64,000 nt of DNA. Source: UBA937 sp031549725. Its GTDB lineage: Bacteria; Spirochaetota; Spirochaetia; Treponematales; Breznakiellaceae. Made by a program: the position numbers and the translations under genes. Positions 41,344-51,119 of the stretch are shown in pieces; positions within the stretch are counted from its first letter, which is position 1, and every line of letters starts with the position of its first letter. The stretch spans positions 1 through 64,000 of the forward strand of contig JAVBPH010000004.1 of NCBI GenBank assembly GCA_031549725.1. The letters run 5' to 3'. The notes beneath the pieces were generated by a model. That model was not told the origin of the DNA. It ran no database searches and saw only the letters and a program-made list of their open reading frames with translations.

Positions 41344-42270
41344 TTAATGATTACGCACAACACGAAAACCGGTATGATCATCCCCGCGACCTGGATCACC
41401 CTGAGCCCGGGCTGTTAATTCTGCCATGCCTGCAGATACTGTCCCGCCGCGGCGAACCCTGCGGTTTTCACCGGAAGAAGATGGGCCTACAGGGTCTGTC
41501 TGCGCCCCCCTTAGGTTACTCCCTAACCAGTCCCAGTCCCAACACCACTCATACACATTACCGCTCATATCAAATAATCCCAATCCATTAGGTGCTTTCA
41601 ACCCAACTTCATGGGTGCAGCCTCCTCTGTTGCCACTTCTTGCGGGCGTACTTTCAAACCAAGCTACCGCATAGGGATCATCGCTTCCGGACCATGTAAA
41701 CTTTTCATACAAATGCCCTCCCTTTCCGGCATATTCCCATTCGGCTTGAGTGGGTAACCGGTAGCCATTTGCGTTCCAGTCAGGGGTTATTACTGCAGAA
41801 ATTATCGGATAGGAACCTGCTATATTTTCAGCATCATATGCAGGACGCCTGCTGCTGATTAAATAAACCGGCGAAAGCCCTTCCCTTTCGCTCAACCTGT
41901 TGCAGAATTCTACCGCGTCGTACCAGGTTACCATTTCTACGGGTAATCTGCGGACATTTTCACCGGAGGGTGCTGTGGTAAAACGGCTTGGATTATATCC
42001 CATGACCTCCTCATATTGAGCTTGAGTTACCTGATACTTACCTATGTAAAACCCTTTTGTTAAGGTTACCCCATGAACTGAATTAGAGTTATCCTTGCCT
42101 ACCGTTCCCAGGTTTCTCCCCATCTCGAAATTACCCGCTTCCACCAAAACCAATTCCATGAAATCTTTGTTGGACGGATCACTTTTTACACCGTTACCTG
42201 TAACACAATTCGCAACCAAAAAAGCAATGGATATGATACTCAAAAAACAAATCATTTTTCTTGTTTGCAT
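41344..42270 (-). CDS. SUMF1/formylglycine-generating-enzyme-like lipoprotein
   Basis: This 308-residue protein has lipobox cysteine 22 (ISIAFLVANCVTGN). The rest is an FGE-sulfatase (SUMF1) domain: FMELVLVEAGNFEMGRN, VTQAQYEEVMGYNPSRF, YRLPTQAEWEYAGKGG, and the end GLFDMSGNVYEWCWDWDWL and RARGDPGRGDDHTGFRV-like sequence. Despite the fold name, most such lipoproteins do not mature sulfatases. The nearby sulfatase has a Ser-type site that needs the radical enzyme instead. GGGAG lies eight bases before the ATG. It is likely a periplasmic or surface protein of unknown role. Confidence 0.85.
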   Translation of the reverse strand: MQTRKMICFLSIISIAFLVANCVTGNGVKSDPSNKDFMELVLVEAGNFEMGRNLGTVGKDNSNSVHGVTLTKGFYIGKYQVTQAQYEEVMGYNPSRFTTAPSGENVRRLPVEMVTWYDAVEFCNRLSEREGLSPVYLISSRRPAYDAENIAGSYPIISAVITPDWNANGYRLPTQAEWEYAGKGGHLYEKFTWSGSDDPYAVAWFESTPARSGNRGGCTHEVGLKAPNGLGLFDMSGNVYEWCWDWDWLGSNLRGAQTDPVGPSSSGENRRVRRGGTVSAGMAELTARAQGDPGRGDDHTGFRVVRNH

Positions 42271-42570
42271 ACATTAAACTCCCTTTCACATTATAAAGTT
42301 TTCGTTTTTTTACTGCTATTTATAGCTTTTTCAATTTGTTATAAATCCGGAATTTCTTCTTTAATAATTCCTTCAAAACTGATATTTATATTTTCTCCGA
42401 ATACCTTTTCTCCTGTTTTTAACAACAAGAAATTATATATTAAATTTGTTACTTGCGCATTTTATCTTAAATTGGTGATTATTACTGATAATTACGGCAT
42501 ATTTTAAAAAGTCTCGCAGAACTTTACTGTTATACGAAGTACCTCATGTCTTTACAGGGTGCCTCAAAAA

Positions 42571-42603
42571 GTGAACAGTGTAGTAATTACCAACACTGTT
42601 CAC
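42571..42603 (-). terminator. terminator of the RCC1 gene
   Basis: The arms GTGAACAGTGT and ACACTGTTCAC form a perfect 11-bp stem. On the minus strand it is followed by TTTTTGAGG. It lies 42 bases after the RCC1 gene stop. The remaining AT-rich bases up to the SUMF1-like gene hold no other feature. Confidence 0.75.
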
Positions 42604-42644
42604 TCCCGACACAATTACTTGCGAGATTCAATATACCCATACTC

Positions 42645-43832
42645 CTAATTACCAGCCGCTGGTATAATTTGGATGGGATTACTACTGTTTGTTCTTGTCC
42701 CATTACCAAGCTGGCCAAAACTATTGTCACCCCACGCCCACAGGCTGCCGTCCGATCTTATAGCCACAGTGTGCTTTCCGCCAGCTGAAATGGAAGTTAC
42801 CTGGGATAGAGCTGTACCGCCGAGACCGGAACCATTCTTGTTTACAGTTTCCGCAAAAACACGTTGCGTCGTGGTTCCGTCGCCAAGTTGACCGCTGCTA
42901 TTATCGCCCCATGCCTTAAGGGTACCATCAGCCAACTTAACCACCGTGTGCAGACTGCCCGCAGAAACAATATCAGGATCGTGAACACCCGGAGCGAGTA
43001 CCGGGTTATTGCGTTGCGTTGTGGTCCCGTCACCAAGTTGACCGTAACTATTGGCGCCCCACGCCATAAGGGTGCCATTCATTATAGCTACCGTGTATTG
43101 CCCGCCCGCTGAAAGAGAGTCAGCGCCGGAAATGACCGTAACACTTACCGGGGTATTGCTAGGCAATGCACTCCCGTTGCCAAGTTGACCGTAACTATTG
43201 GCGCCCCACGCTTTAAAAGTGCCACCATCTATTTTGACAACAGTATGCTGTCCGCCCGCTGAAATTGTATCTATGCCGGAAACGTTCACAGTTACCGGTG
43301 AATGGCGTTGCGTCGTGGTCCCGTCGCCAACCTGGCCAACATCATTAGCGCCCCATGCCTTAAGGGCACCATTCATCAACTTAACCACCGTGTGATAATT
43401 CCCTGCTGCCACGGAATCCGCATTATCCATTATATATACAGGAGTATCCCGGTCTACTATTGTGCCGTCACCAATCTGGCCGTAATTATTCCTTCCCCAA
43501 CCCCACAAACTGCCGTCCGTTTTGATGGCTAGAGTATGCTCGTAACCCGCTGCGACGGAAACCACGTCGTCCATTATTTTTACAGGAGCATCCTGGTCTT
43601 CTGTTGTACCATCACCAAGCTGTCCATAAGTATTTCTTCCCCAACCCCATAAACTTCCGTCTGTCCTGATGGCCAGAGTATGCTCGTATCCTGCAGCCAC
43701 AGTTTTTACGCCAATTACGGGCGTAGTGTCACCCCCTCCACCTGAAGCGGGGTTTCCACAGGACAACAAAAAAAAGGAAACAACAAGGGTTGATAAAAAC
43801 ACTTTTTTTGCCCGTTTATGTATATTTTTCAT
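42645..43832 (-). CDS. RCC1-repeat lipoprotein
   Basis: This 395-residue protein has lipobox cysteine 25 (VVSFFLLSCGNPASGGGG). Residues 40-390 carry seven RCC1 repeats of about 50 residues, each with SLWGWGRNTYGQLGDGTT-like or LKAWGANDVGQVGDG-like motifs. These fold into a seven-bladed propeller, with the last blade SLWAWGDNSFGQLGNGT. In bacteria, RCC1 proteins are surface or secreted, with unknown partners. AAGGAGC lies six bases before the ATG. The near-identical repeats (VVKLMNGALKAWG and VVKLADGTLKAWG) suggest recent duplication. Confidence 0.88.
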   Translation of the reverse strand: MKNIHKRAKKVFLSTLVVSFFLLSCGNPASGGGGDTTPVIGVKTVAAGYEHTLAIRTDGSLWGWGRNTYGQLGDGTTEDQDAPVKIMDDVVSVAAGYEHTLAIKTDGSLWGWGRNNYGQIGDGTIVDRDTPVYIMDNADSVAAGNYHTVVKLMNGALKAWGANDVGQVGDGTTTQRHSPVTVNVSGIDTISAGGQHTVVKIDGGTFKAWGANSYGQLGNGSALPSNTPVSVTVISGADSLSAGGQYTVAIMNGTLMAWGANSYGQLGDGTTTQRNNPVLAPGVHDPDIVSAGSLHTVVKLADGTLKAWGDNSSGQLGDGTTTQRVFAETVNKNGSGLGGTALSQVTSISAGGKHTVAIRSDGSLWAWGDNSFGQLGNGTRTNSSNPIQIIPAAGN

Positions 43833-44122
43833 AGCGTTGCTCCTTATCTAACAAATATGACTTTTAAAAAATCAATAATTAACCCTACCGGGAGTATTCC
43901 AGTTCTTTCACGAATTTAGTCTGTATCTCCTGGGAATTATATCTAAACCATGACAACATCCAACCGGGAAACAAAACCAGGATGTCCCATCCTTATATAC
44001 TTTTGGCACTTATCAGTTCCCAGTTACATACTGAAGTGGTACACAAGTCAACATGGCGGCAGAGTTTTCATCAGACAAACCATCTGCCACCCGAAACAAC
44101 ATGCTCAACGTCCGGACTTTTA

Positions 44123-44689
44123 CTACCCTTTTAAATATTCATAAACATTTTTTAAGGTCCAGCCTATTTTATAAGTAGCCGTATATTTATTTCCATAGGC
44201 TGTAAAATTTTCAGGATACGAATTATTAGTAAAAGTATATCCCTCCCTTAAGTAATAAGAGGATTGGCACGCAGATTTATCACCTGCAAAAATAAGAAGT
44301 CCCAGATATGCGCCCACGCTGTTTCTTATTTCCTTTGGGACATCCGCGGTTTCTTTGGTTAAAACATTTTTACCATCCTTTCCAAAGGCATCCATAAAAT
44401 ATACTATGGTCACCTTTGCATTACCCTGGGGCAGCGGCCCATTAAGAACAGCGCCGCCTCCCTTTGCCTGGCTTTTCCCCGAAACCTGCCCGAATTTAGC
44501 TATGGCTTCATTCATATATGCATAAGCCGAATCCAAATCATCAAACGTTTTTTCACCGCCTATTCCGGAAAAATAATACTCAAACTCATGCTGCCTTGCT
44601 TCACTTGCAGGGCTTGGCTGGGTTGACGTTGATGCACAGCCGCAAAAAAGCAGGGCACATCCCACAAGGGACAGGAAAAATAATCGCAT
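44123..44689 (-). CDS. lipoprotein of unknown function
   Basis: This 188-residue lipoprotein has a lipobox in CALLFCGCASTSTQP (cysteine 17). The mature part has DLDSAYAYMNEAIAKFGQ and AKVTIVYFMDAFGKDGKNVLT. The end SYPENFTAYGNKYTATYKIG and then GWTLKNVYEYLKG suggests a compact beta domain, but no family was named. The ATG at 44689 has AAGGAGAG seven bases before it. Longer frames upstream lack a signal peptide at the proper place. Downstream are about 290 bases without a gene before the RCC1 gene. Confidence 0.65.
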   Translation of the reverse strand: MRLFFLSLVGCALLFCGCASTSTQPSPASEARQHEFEYYFSGIGGEKTFDDLDSAYAYMNEAIAKFGQVSGKSQAKGGGAVLNGPLPQGNAKVTIVYFMDAFGKDGKNVLTKETADVPKEIRNSVGAYLGLLIFAGDKSACQSSYYLREGYTFTNNSYPENFTAYGNKYTATYKIGWTLKNVYEYLKG

Positions 44690-44900
44690 AGTTTCTCTCC
44701 TTGGAAAAAAATATCCGGTATTATGATGATACCGTATTGTGATCGTTTTTATTAGGGTAAGGACCCGGCGCCTGGGGATCAACTGCTCCCATGTAAGCCT
44801 TATTGTCCGTGGCGGGCATCACCCCAGGTAAACACAAGGACAATAACTTAGCTAATGATGACATCCTGATCATTCCCCCCAGGTCGACAGCCATGTCCCC

Positions 44901-47900
44901 TTATGGTCCAATAACTATAATAATACTACCGTTTGAATCGATTTTATCAGCATTTCCATAATACAAGAATTTCTGGTAATTTTCTGAAACATTTCCTGCT
45001 AATACCCTGAAGCCCACAAAATTGGTACCCTGGACAATGTTAGCTGCTATAGTCTGGGTTAATATACCACTTATAGTAATGAGCCCACCGTAGCGGGATA
45101 AACTTACGGTATTACTATTATCAGGTTTTACTAACGAATTTCCACTCATGGTGAAAGTACCTCCGTCTACCGCTACTCCGCCGCCATGGTCAACGGCAGT
45201 ATTATCACGTATTATGGCATTATCACCCATAGCAAACGTCCCAAATGTGGCTACCCCACCGCCATATCCACCGGATGTATTGTTGTAGATCGAAGCATTA
45301 TCGTTCATGATGAAGGTACTTTGACCATCCACATAGACTCCGGCGCCTGCTTGAAGAGTATCATTACTGCAGACCACTGAATTTCCATTCATAACAAGGG
45401 CACCGCTCACCAATGCTATACCGCTGCCGTTGCTAGAAGATGTAGAATGTTTGCTGCTTTGTATAGTTACGTTATAATTCAGCGTCAGATTTCCGGAACA
45501 TTTAATCATGCCCCTGTCCCACATTTCCATTCCTTCATTTTTTCCGCCGTCAATGATAATGTTACCGTAGGTTCCAGAACTACCGGCAGGGCCAAAGGTC
45601 AGGCCTGCCCCTGTTTCAACGCTGAACATGGCTTTCAAATCTGTAACTGTCCGTTTAATAATATAATTCGTACCGGAAGTTCCGGCGGGAGGTAAAACAT
45701 GGATATACTTTCCCCCTGGTACAGTCACGGTTTCATTCTGGGTTATCAGGGCGGAACGGAGGGTGATAACATCAGGATTGGTTGATGACCCTGCTGCACA
45801 GAGGGCAGCAATACCGAGGGCCCCGTAATACCGGGTGATTCCGCTTTCCCGGGAAGCAATGGCCATAACCAGTTTACCGGCGCTGTCTATGGCCCAGCGA
45901 TTGGTCCCGGAAGTTTCCTGCCGGATATGGAATCTGGCAATATTTGCCGGTGTTAGCAGTGTTGGGGGACTTGCAGTAATGATAGTCCGCTGCGGCGTGG
46001 TCGCATAATTATCCGGAGTAACCAGGATACTTTCCATGGGGACTGAATCGGCAAAATTTTCTACAATATTGATCTTTGCAGAGCTGTTATAGAAGAATAC
46101 ATCATTATTGCTGTTTATCATGGCTCCCCCGCCGATGGACAAAATCGATGTTGCAGTATATAAACATATCCCGGCGCCTTTTTCGGTGATGTCGGTACCT
46201 ATCATGTTTCCCGTAATAGTGCCCCCGGTAATCCTATAAGTACCATTGGGCCCCACAAATATCCCTCCGCCTTCATCGGAAGCGCTGTTCCCGCTGATGG
46301 TCCCGCCAGTCATGGTACAGGTTCCTGCGGTTACATATATCCCCCCTCCGTAACTGCCAATCGAATCATTTCCCGTGAAAGTACAGTTCGTAAGGATAGC
46401 ATTACTGCCGGAACTGGACAGCCCTCCGCCAGCCCCGTTTGAAATATTTCCGGAAAATTCGCAATTGGTGAGCTTGGCATTACTGCTGCTAGCATTATAC
46501 ATACCACCCCCATTGGTAATGGATTCATTGTTTTCAAATTTACAATCCGTAACCACGGGACTGCTGGCAAAATTGAATATCCCCCCACCGTTGGCAGCGG
46601 AAGCATTCCCTGTAAAAATACAGCTGTTGATACTGGGATCACAGGAAATATTGACCATACCACCGCCATTACTACCGTTATTTACACTGTTGTCACTGGC
46701 ATACCCCCCGGTGACAGTCACATTCTGGAGTTTCGCGGTATTTGTAAGATTAAGCCCGTAGGGGTGGTGGAACACATGGAGGGCATCATTATCGTCCCTG
46801 ATTTCATTCTTATTTAGATCCCCGGAAAGTACAGTTTGGGACGCATTCCCCCCAGGAATGATCCCGGTTTCGGTCCCGGCAAACCCGCCGATCACCGTAA
46901 CCCCGTTCCTCAGGGAGAAATGTTTATGCCGCGGGTTAGTATCATCAATATTGGAATCAAAAGCCTTATTTGGCCATGATGTAGGATAGTAGGTTCCCGC
47001 CTTGATAAGTACATGGGTTTTTCCGTTGGCAGCGGCATAGTTAATGGCCTCCTGCACATCCCCCAGGGCATGCCCCCAGGAAAATCCCGTCCGGCTTCCC
47101 GAACCTCCTGGTACTACATAGATATAATTACCCTCCGCCTGGGACCGGTTGTCCGTATTTCTCTGTAAACCGTCTTCGTTGATAACGGCCAGGGCGACCG
47201 TATATGCGGCATTCACCGTGGTTTCCATGGAGGAGAATGCGGTGACCTTATAATTACCCGAGCCCAGGGGAACCTCATCGACAATCCCCGGACCCGACCA
47301 ATTATCCCATACTGAGCCAGTCCTGCCTCGGGTATAGGTTTCACTAACACCATTACAGGATACCACAAACCTGGTTGCACCCCGGCAATCATTATCGTCG
47401 ACCAAATTCCAGGATATGGTTAATCCCGTTCCCGTACCGGTGGGGGTAACTTCCACTATACTTGGAGTTTTGGGATAATCATTATACTTTATTACAGGTA
47501 TGTCGTAGGGATAGTTCAGAAATTCCCGCTGTGTTTCATCATTTACAATAAGCGTAAGCTTCATACGGAACATATGACCGTAATTCGTCTGTCCTAAATG
47601 AATCCTTACAATATCGGATCCAGCGGAGGTTTCTGTCTCAACAGAAACCCCATTTATGTAAATTGAGGTCCCGGTCAGTTTTACCCAATCATTATTCAAC
47701 CATTCATATAATTGAGGTTTAAGATCATATCCCCTGGGGTTCCGCAGGCGTATACTGAGGGTAGTATCCAATGAAGGCAGAAGGATAATCCTGTTATTAT
47801 CCCTCAAAATAACAGGGTCGGGTAAGCCGGCCGCATGAATTTCTTCCAGCTGTTCCGCCGCCGCATTATTCGTATATTCATCAATATATTTGGGAACCGA

Positions 47901-48005
47901 AAGATTAAAGAGGTCGCAGCCTGTTAATAAAAGGACCGCGGAAAACAGCAAACCCAACCATACAATAACATCGGAAAACATAAACCGACATCGCATTTTT
48001 TCCAT
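44901..48005 (-). CDS. beta-helix lipoprotein, mosaic of the other two
   Basis: This 1034-residue protein has a lipobox in LLFSAVLLLTGCDLFN. The N-terminal part (VPKYIDEYTNNAAAEQ onward, to about residue 300) is like that of the 1066-residue protein at 29549. The next part (DTNPRHKHFSLRNGVTVIGG, then CIFTGN, CKFENN, CEFSGN and CTFTGN repeats) is like the 566-residue protein at 27664. The C-terminal third has GGGIFVGPNGTYRITGGTIT and GGGVAVDGGTFTMSGNSLV repeats of the helix type. The ATG at 48005 is preferred, with AAGGTGG close before it. It appears to have been assembled by domain exchange between paralogs. Confidence 0.8.
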   Translation of the reverse strand: MEKMRCRFMFSDVIVWLGLLFSAVLLLTGCDLFNLSVPKYIDEYTNNAAAEQLEEIHAAGLPDPVILRDNNRIILLPSLDTTLSIRLRNPRGYDLKPQLYEWLNNDWVKLTGTSIYINGVSVETETSAGSDIVRIHLGQTNYGHMFRMKLTLIVNDETQREFLNYPYDIPVIKYNDYPKTPSIVEVTPTGTGTGLTISWNLVDDNDCRGATRFVVSCNGVSETYTRGRTGSVWDNWSGPGIVDEVPLGSGNYKVTAFSSMETTVNAAYTVALAVINEDGLQRNTDNRSQAEGNYIYVVPGGSGSRTGFSWGHALGDVQEAINYAAANGKTHVLIKAGTYYPTSWPNKAFDSNIDDTNPRHKHFSLRNGVTVIGGFAGTETGIIPGGNASQTVLSGDLNKNEIRDDNDALHVFHHPYGLNLTNTAKLQNVTVTGGYASDNSVNNGSNGGGMVNISCDPSINSCIFTGNASAANGGGIFNFASSPVVTDCKFENNESITNGGGMYNASSSNAKLTNCEFSGNISNGAGGGLSSSGSNAILTNCTFTGNDSIGSYGGGIYVTAGTCTMTGGTISGNSASDEGGGIFVGPNGTYRITGGTITGNMIGTDITEKGAGICLYTATSILSIGGGAMINSNNDVFFYNSSAKINIVENFADSVPMESILVTPDNYATTPQRTIITASPPTLLTPANIARFHIRQETSGTNRWAIDSAGKLVMAIASRESGITRYYGALGIAALCAAGSSTNPDVITLRSALITQNETVTVPGGKYIHVLPPAGTSGTNYIIKRTVTDLKAMFSVETGAGLTFGPAGSSGTYGNIIIDGGKNEGMEMWDRGMIKCSGNLTLNYNVTIQSSKHSTSSSNGSGIALVSGALVMNGNSVVCSNDTLQAGAGVYVDGQSTFIMNDNASIYNNTSGGYGGGVATFGTFAMGDNAIIRDNTAVDHGGGVAVDGGTFTMSGNSLVKPDNSNTVSLSRYGGLITISGILTQTIAANIVQGTNFVGFRVLAGNVSENYQKFLYYGNADKIDSNGSIIIVIGP

Positions 48006-48032
48006 ACTTTCCACCTTTAAACGCCGATACAA

Positions 48033-48553
48033 AAATGACCGATTTACCGTTTTTCTGAATTCAACTATGATGTATGTATATATAATTATATCATCATAAC
48101 GACAAAAAAATATAGCGCCATTTAAAAAAACATGTTCCAGGGTACAATTCCGCTTTTCGACACCTTCCGGGCATTCTCAAAGTTAGAATAACTTTACTTT
48201 TGAACACAATTTTTAAAGAGAACATTAAAACACGCCATACTGCCTCCCCATCATTATTCCCTGTCATTTATTGATTTATAACCAAATATTCACGATATTT
48301 AATAAATACGGAGGATTTAAAAAAATGACATATCGAAGCGGTTAAAAAATCTTCAAATTTACGGTATATGCCTAATGTTCACTGATCAGGGTAATTGTAC
48401 CGCCACGTAAAGACTTGGGCTTCAGGAAAACAGGCTTTTCTTAAATGACCCAACCTTCCATGATCAAATAAGCCGGAATTACAGGCTTCTGGAGGGCGCC
48501 ACCAACATATCAATTCCGACCCGCTTATTTGGTTGATTTTCTAAGGAGAAAAT
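48033..48553. other. intergenic region upstream of the sulfatase gene
   Basis: About 520 bases lie between the divergent beta-helix and sulfatase genes. They should hold both promoters. AAGGAG before the sulfatase ATG is the only clear signal. No hairpin or repeat of note was seen. Confidence 0.35.
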
Positions 48554-50977
48554 ATGAAAAAAAAATTTAGTCTGCAGCAGGGCAAAGCTCTTTTTGCCTT
48601 GACCACCTTTGCCTCTGCGGGATTGTATTCCTGCAGCGTAGCATCAAAGGACAACAACCCCGGGTTCAAAGGAAAAATTGACCTGGATATCCGGAACTCC
48701 ACCCCCGACTGGAATGCGTTCTTATACAAGAAAGCCCCAGCGGATGCCCCCAACGTGTTGTTTGTATTGTTTGATGATACAGGACAGGCAACCTGGTCCA
48801 CCTACGGGGGAAGGGTGAACATGCCCACCCTGGACAGGCTTGCGGAAAACGGCATCACCTATACCCAGTGGCATACCACCGCGCTGTCATCGCCCACCCG
48901 GTCATGTCTGCTTACAGGACGCAACCATCACCAGAACGGCTTTGGTACCATTGCGGAATCCGCAGTTGGGTACCCCGGATACAGCGGCCATATTCCCGAA
49001 TCGAATGCCACCCTGGCCACGATCCTGCGGGATGCGGGATACAGTACTTTCTGGATCGGGAAAAACCATAACGTCCCGGTGGACGCCTTCGGCATGGGTG
49101 CCTCGAAAAAGGACTGGCCCCTGGGCCTGGGCTTCGACAGGTACTACGGATTTATTTCCGGTGAAACCAGCCAATGGTATCCTGCACTGACCGAGGATAA
49201 TCACAGCATAGAACAACCCTACCTCCCCGAACAGGGTTACCACCTTTCCAGGGATCTGGCGGATCATGCCATCCAATATATCCGGGACTCCAAACAGTCG
49301 AGCCCGGAAAAACCCTGGTATATGTGGTTCAACCCCGGGGCAAACCATGCTCCCCACCAGGCGCCCCAGGAATATATCGATAAATACAAAGGCAAATTCG
49401 ATGACGGCTATGAGGCATACCGGGAATGGGTTCTGCAGCGGATGATAGCCAAGGGCATCCTTCCCAAGGATACCAAGCTGACCCCCATCAACCCCATGCC
49501 CGAAGGAACCTACGACAAGGGCGACATGGTCCGGCCATGGAATACCCTGACCCCCGACGAAAAGCGGCTTTTCTCCCGGATGGCCGAGGTCTTTGCGGGC
49601 TTCTCCGAATATACCGATGCCCAGGTGGGCCGGATTATTGATTACCTGGAGGAATCCGGACAGTTGGATAATACCCTGGTTATATACTGCGCGGATAACG
49701 GCGCATCCGGCGAGGGAAGCCCCAACGGATCGGTGAACGAAAACTTCTTCTTCAATGGCTACCCTGATGATATCAAACTGAACCTGTCGATGATTGATAA
49801 ACTGGGTACCGTAGAAACCTACAACCACGATCCCACCGGATGGGCGGTGGCGTTTTCTACTCCCTACAAGATGTTCAAGCGGTATTCAGGGTACAGCGGC
49901 GGTACCTGCGACCCGTTGGTCATTTCATGGCCAAAGGGAATAAAAGCCAAGGGTGAACTGCGCAGCCAGTACTACCATGCGGTCGATATTGTACCTACCA
50001 TCCTGGAAGCCTGCGGTGTGAAAATGCCCGAAGTAGTCCACGGTATCAAACAGACTCCCCTGGCGGGGGTTTCCATGGTATCAAGTTTTAATGATGCCGG
50101 TGCACCCACCCAAAAGAAAGTCCAGTATTATGAAATGCTGGGAACCCGGGGTATCTGGAAAGACGGCTGGATGGCCGCCGCAACCCATGGGCCGGTACCT
50201 TCAAATCTAAGTAATTTCGACAAGGACAACTGGGAACTGTACCACACCGATGTGGACCGGTCCCAGTCAACCGATTTGGCATCCCAAAATCCCAAGAAAG
50301 TGGAAGAAATGAAAAAACTCTGGATGGAAGAGGCCAAGAAGTACAATGTCCTTCCCCTTAACGACCTGGATGTGGTCAACTTCGCCGCCGAGGAGTACCA
50401 TGCGGCTATCCCCGCCAGCGGACAGTTTGTCTATTATCCCGGAACCAGTGAAATTCCCGAAGCCACCGCAGCACCGACCAAGGGACGTTCCTTCAAGATC
50501 TTCTCGGAGGTAACCCTGCAAAGAGGAGCCGAGGGTGTTATTGTAGCCCAGGGGTCACGGTTCGGAGGATACTCCCTCTACATCAAGGAAGGAAAGGTTA
50601 ACTTCGTATACAATTTCCTGGGTATTCCTCCGGAACAAATCCTGACCTGCCCGGCGCCTGCCAGCGGTGACCATATTATCGGGGTGGAATTCGTGAAGGA
50701 AAAAATGTCCGAAAAGAATGAAACCCTGGGAACCATGAAATTGTATGTAGACGGCAACATGATGGCCCAGGCGCCATTCCGTACCATCACCGTCCGCTAC
50801 TCCCTGGGCGGGGATGGACTGGCCATCGGATACGACGGCGGTGATCCGGTCAGCAAGAACTACGGATACATGTTCCCATTCACCAAGGGTGTAATCCACA
50901 AGGTGATATTCGATGTGGGAAATGACGCCTATATAGATGTGGAAAGGGAATTTGAAATCAAAATGCGGACCCAGTAA
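48554..50977 (+). CDS. Ser-type arylsulfatase, lipoprotein
   Basis: This 807-residue sulfatase hydrolyses sulfate esters after its active-site residue is turned into formylglycine. The site is LSSPTRSCLLTGR, with the key Ser112 in the S-x-P-x-R motif, so it is of the Ser type used with radical SAM maturases. Metal ligands are visible in NVLFVLFDDTG (residues 67-77) and YCADNGASGEG. The N-terminus has a signal with lipobox-like GLYSCSVAS. Residues 620-807 are a C-terminal beta domain, perhaps carbohydrate-binding (FKIFSEVTLQRGAEGVIVA, YSLGGDGLAIGYDGG). AAGGAG lies seven bases before the ATG. The gene is followed by a terminator and the maturase gene. Confidence 0.92.
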   Translation: MKKKFSLQQGKALFALTTFASAGLYSCSVASKDNNPGFKGKIDLDIRNSTPDWNAFLYKKAPADAPNVLFVLFDDTGQATWSTYGGRVNMPTLDRLAENGITYTQWHTTALSSPTRSCLLTGRNHHQNGFGTIAESAVGYPGYSGHIPESNATLATILRDAGYSTFWIGKNHNVPVDAFGMGASKKDWPLGLGFDRYYGFISGETSQWYPALTEDNHSIEQPYLPEQGYHLSRDLADHAIQYIRDSKQSSPEKPWYMWFNPGANHAPHQAPQEYIDKYKGKFDDGYEAYREWVLQRMIAKGILPKDTKLTPINPMPEGTYDKGDMVRPWNTLTPDEKRLFSRMAEVFAGFSEYTDAQVGRIIDYLEESGQLDNTLVIYCADNGASGEGSPNGSVNENFFFNGYPDDIKLNLSMIDKLGTVETYNHDPTGWAVAFSTPYKMFKRYSGYSGGTCDPLVISWPKGIKAKGELRSQYYHAVDIVPTILEACGVKMPEVVHGIKQTPLAGVSMVSSFNDAGAPTQKKVQYYEMLGTRGIWKDGWMAAATHGPVPSNLSNFDKDNWELYHTDVDRSQSTDLASQNPKKVEEMKKLWMEEAKKYNVLPLNDLDVVNFAAEEYHAAIPASGQFVYYPGTSEIPEATAAPTKGRSFKIFSEVTLQRGAEGVIVAQGSRFGGYSLYIKEGKVNFVYNFLGIPPEQILTCPAPASGDHIIGVEFVKEKMSEKNETLGTMKLYVDGNMMAQAPFRTITVRYSLGGDGLAIGYDGGDPVSKNYGYMFPFTKGVIHKVIFDVGNDAYIDVEREFEIKMRTQ

Positions 50978-51019
50978 GTGCATCCTATGCCGGCTGACAT
51001 AAGTCCGCAATGATTTTAA

Positions 51020-51056
51020 CAAGTCCCTGAATGGTATTCAGGGACTTGTTGTTTTA
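51020..51056 (+). terminator. Rho-independent terminator after the sulfatase gene
   Basis: CAAGTCCCTGAAT and ATTCAGGGACTTG form a perfect 13-bp stem with a GGT loop, followed by TTGTTTTAT. It lies 43 bases after the sulfatase stop and upstream of the maturase gene. Confidence 0.85.
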
Positions 51057-51119
51057 TAATGTAAGGATCCCCTCAGCTTTAGGGGCAAACCGCTGGAAAA
51101 ATTAATTTATGGATAAAAG

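Noticed and set aside
42645..43832. Tandem repeats at DNA level in the RCC1 gene as a CRISPR or satellite
   Set aside because: The repeats are in frame and encode RCC1 blades of about 50 residues, so they are protein repeats.
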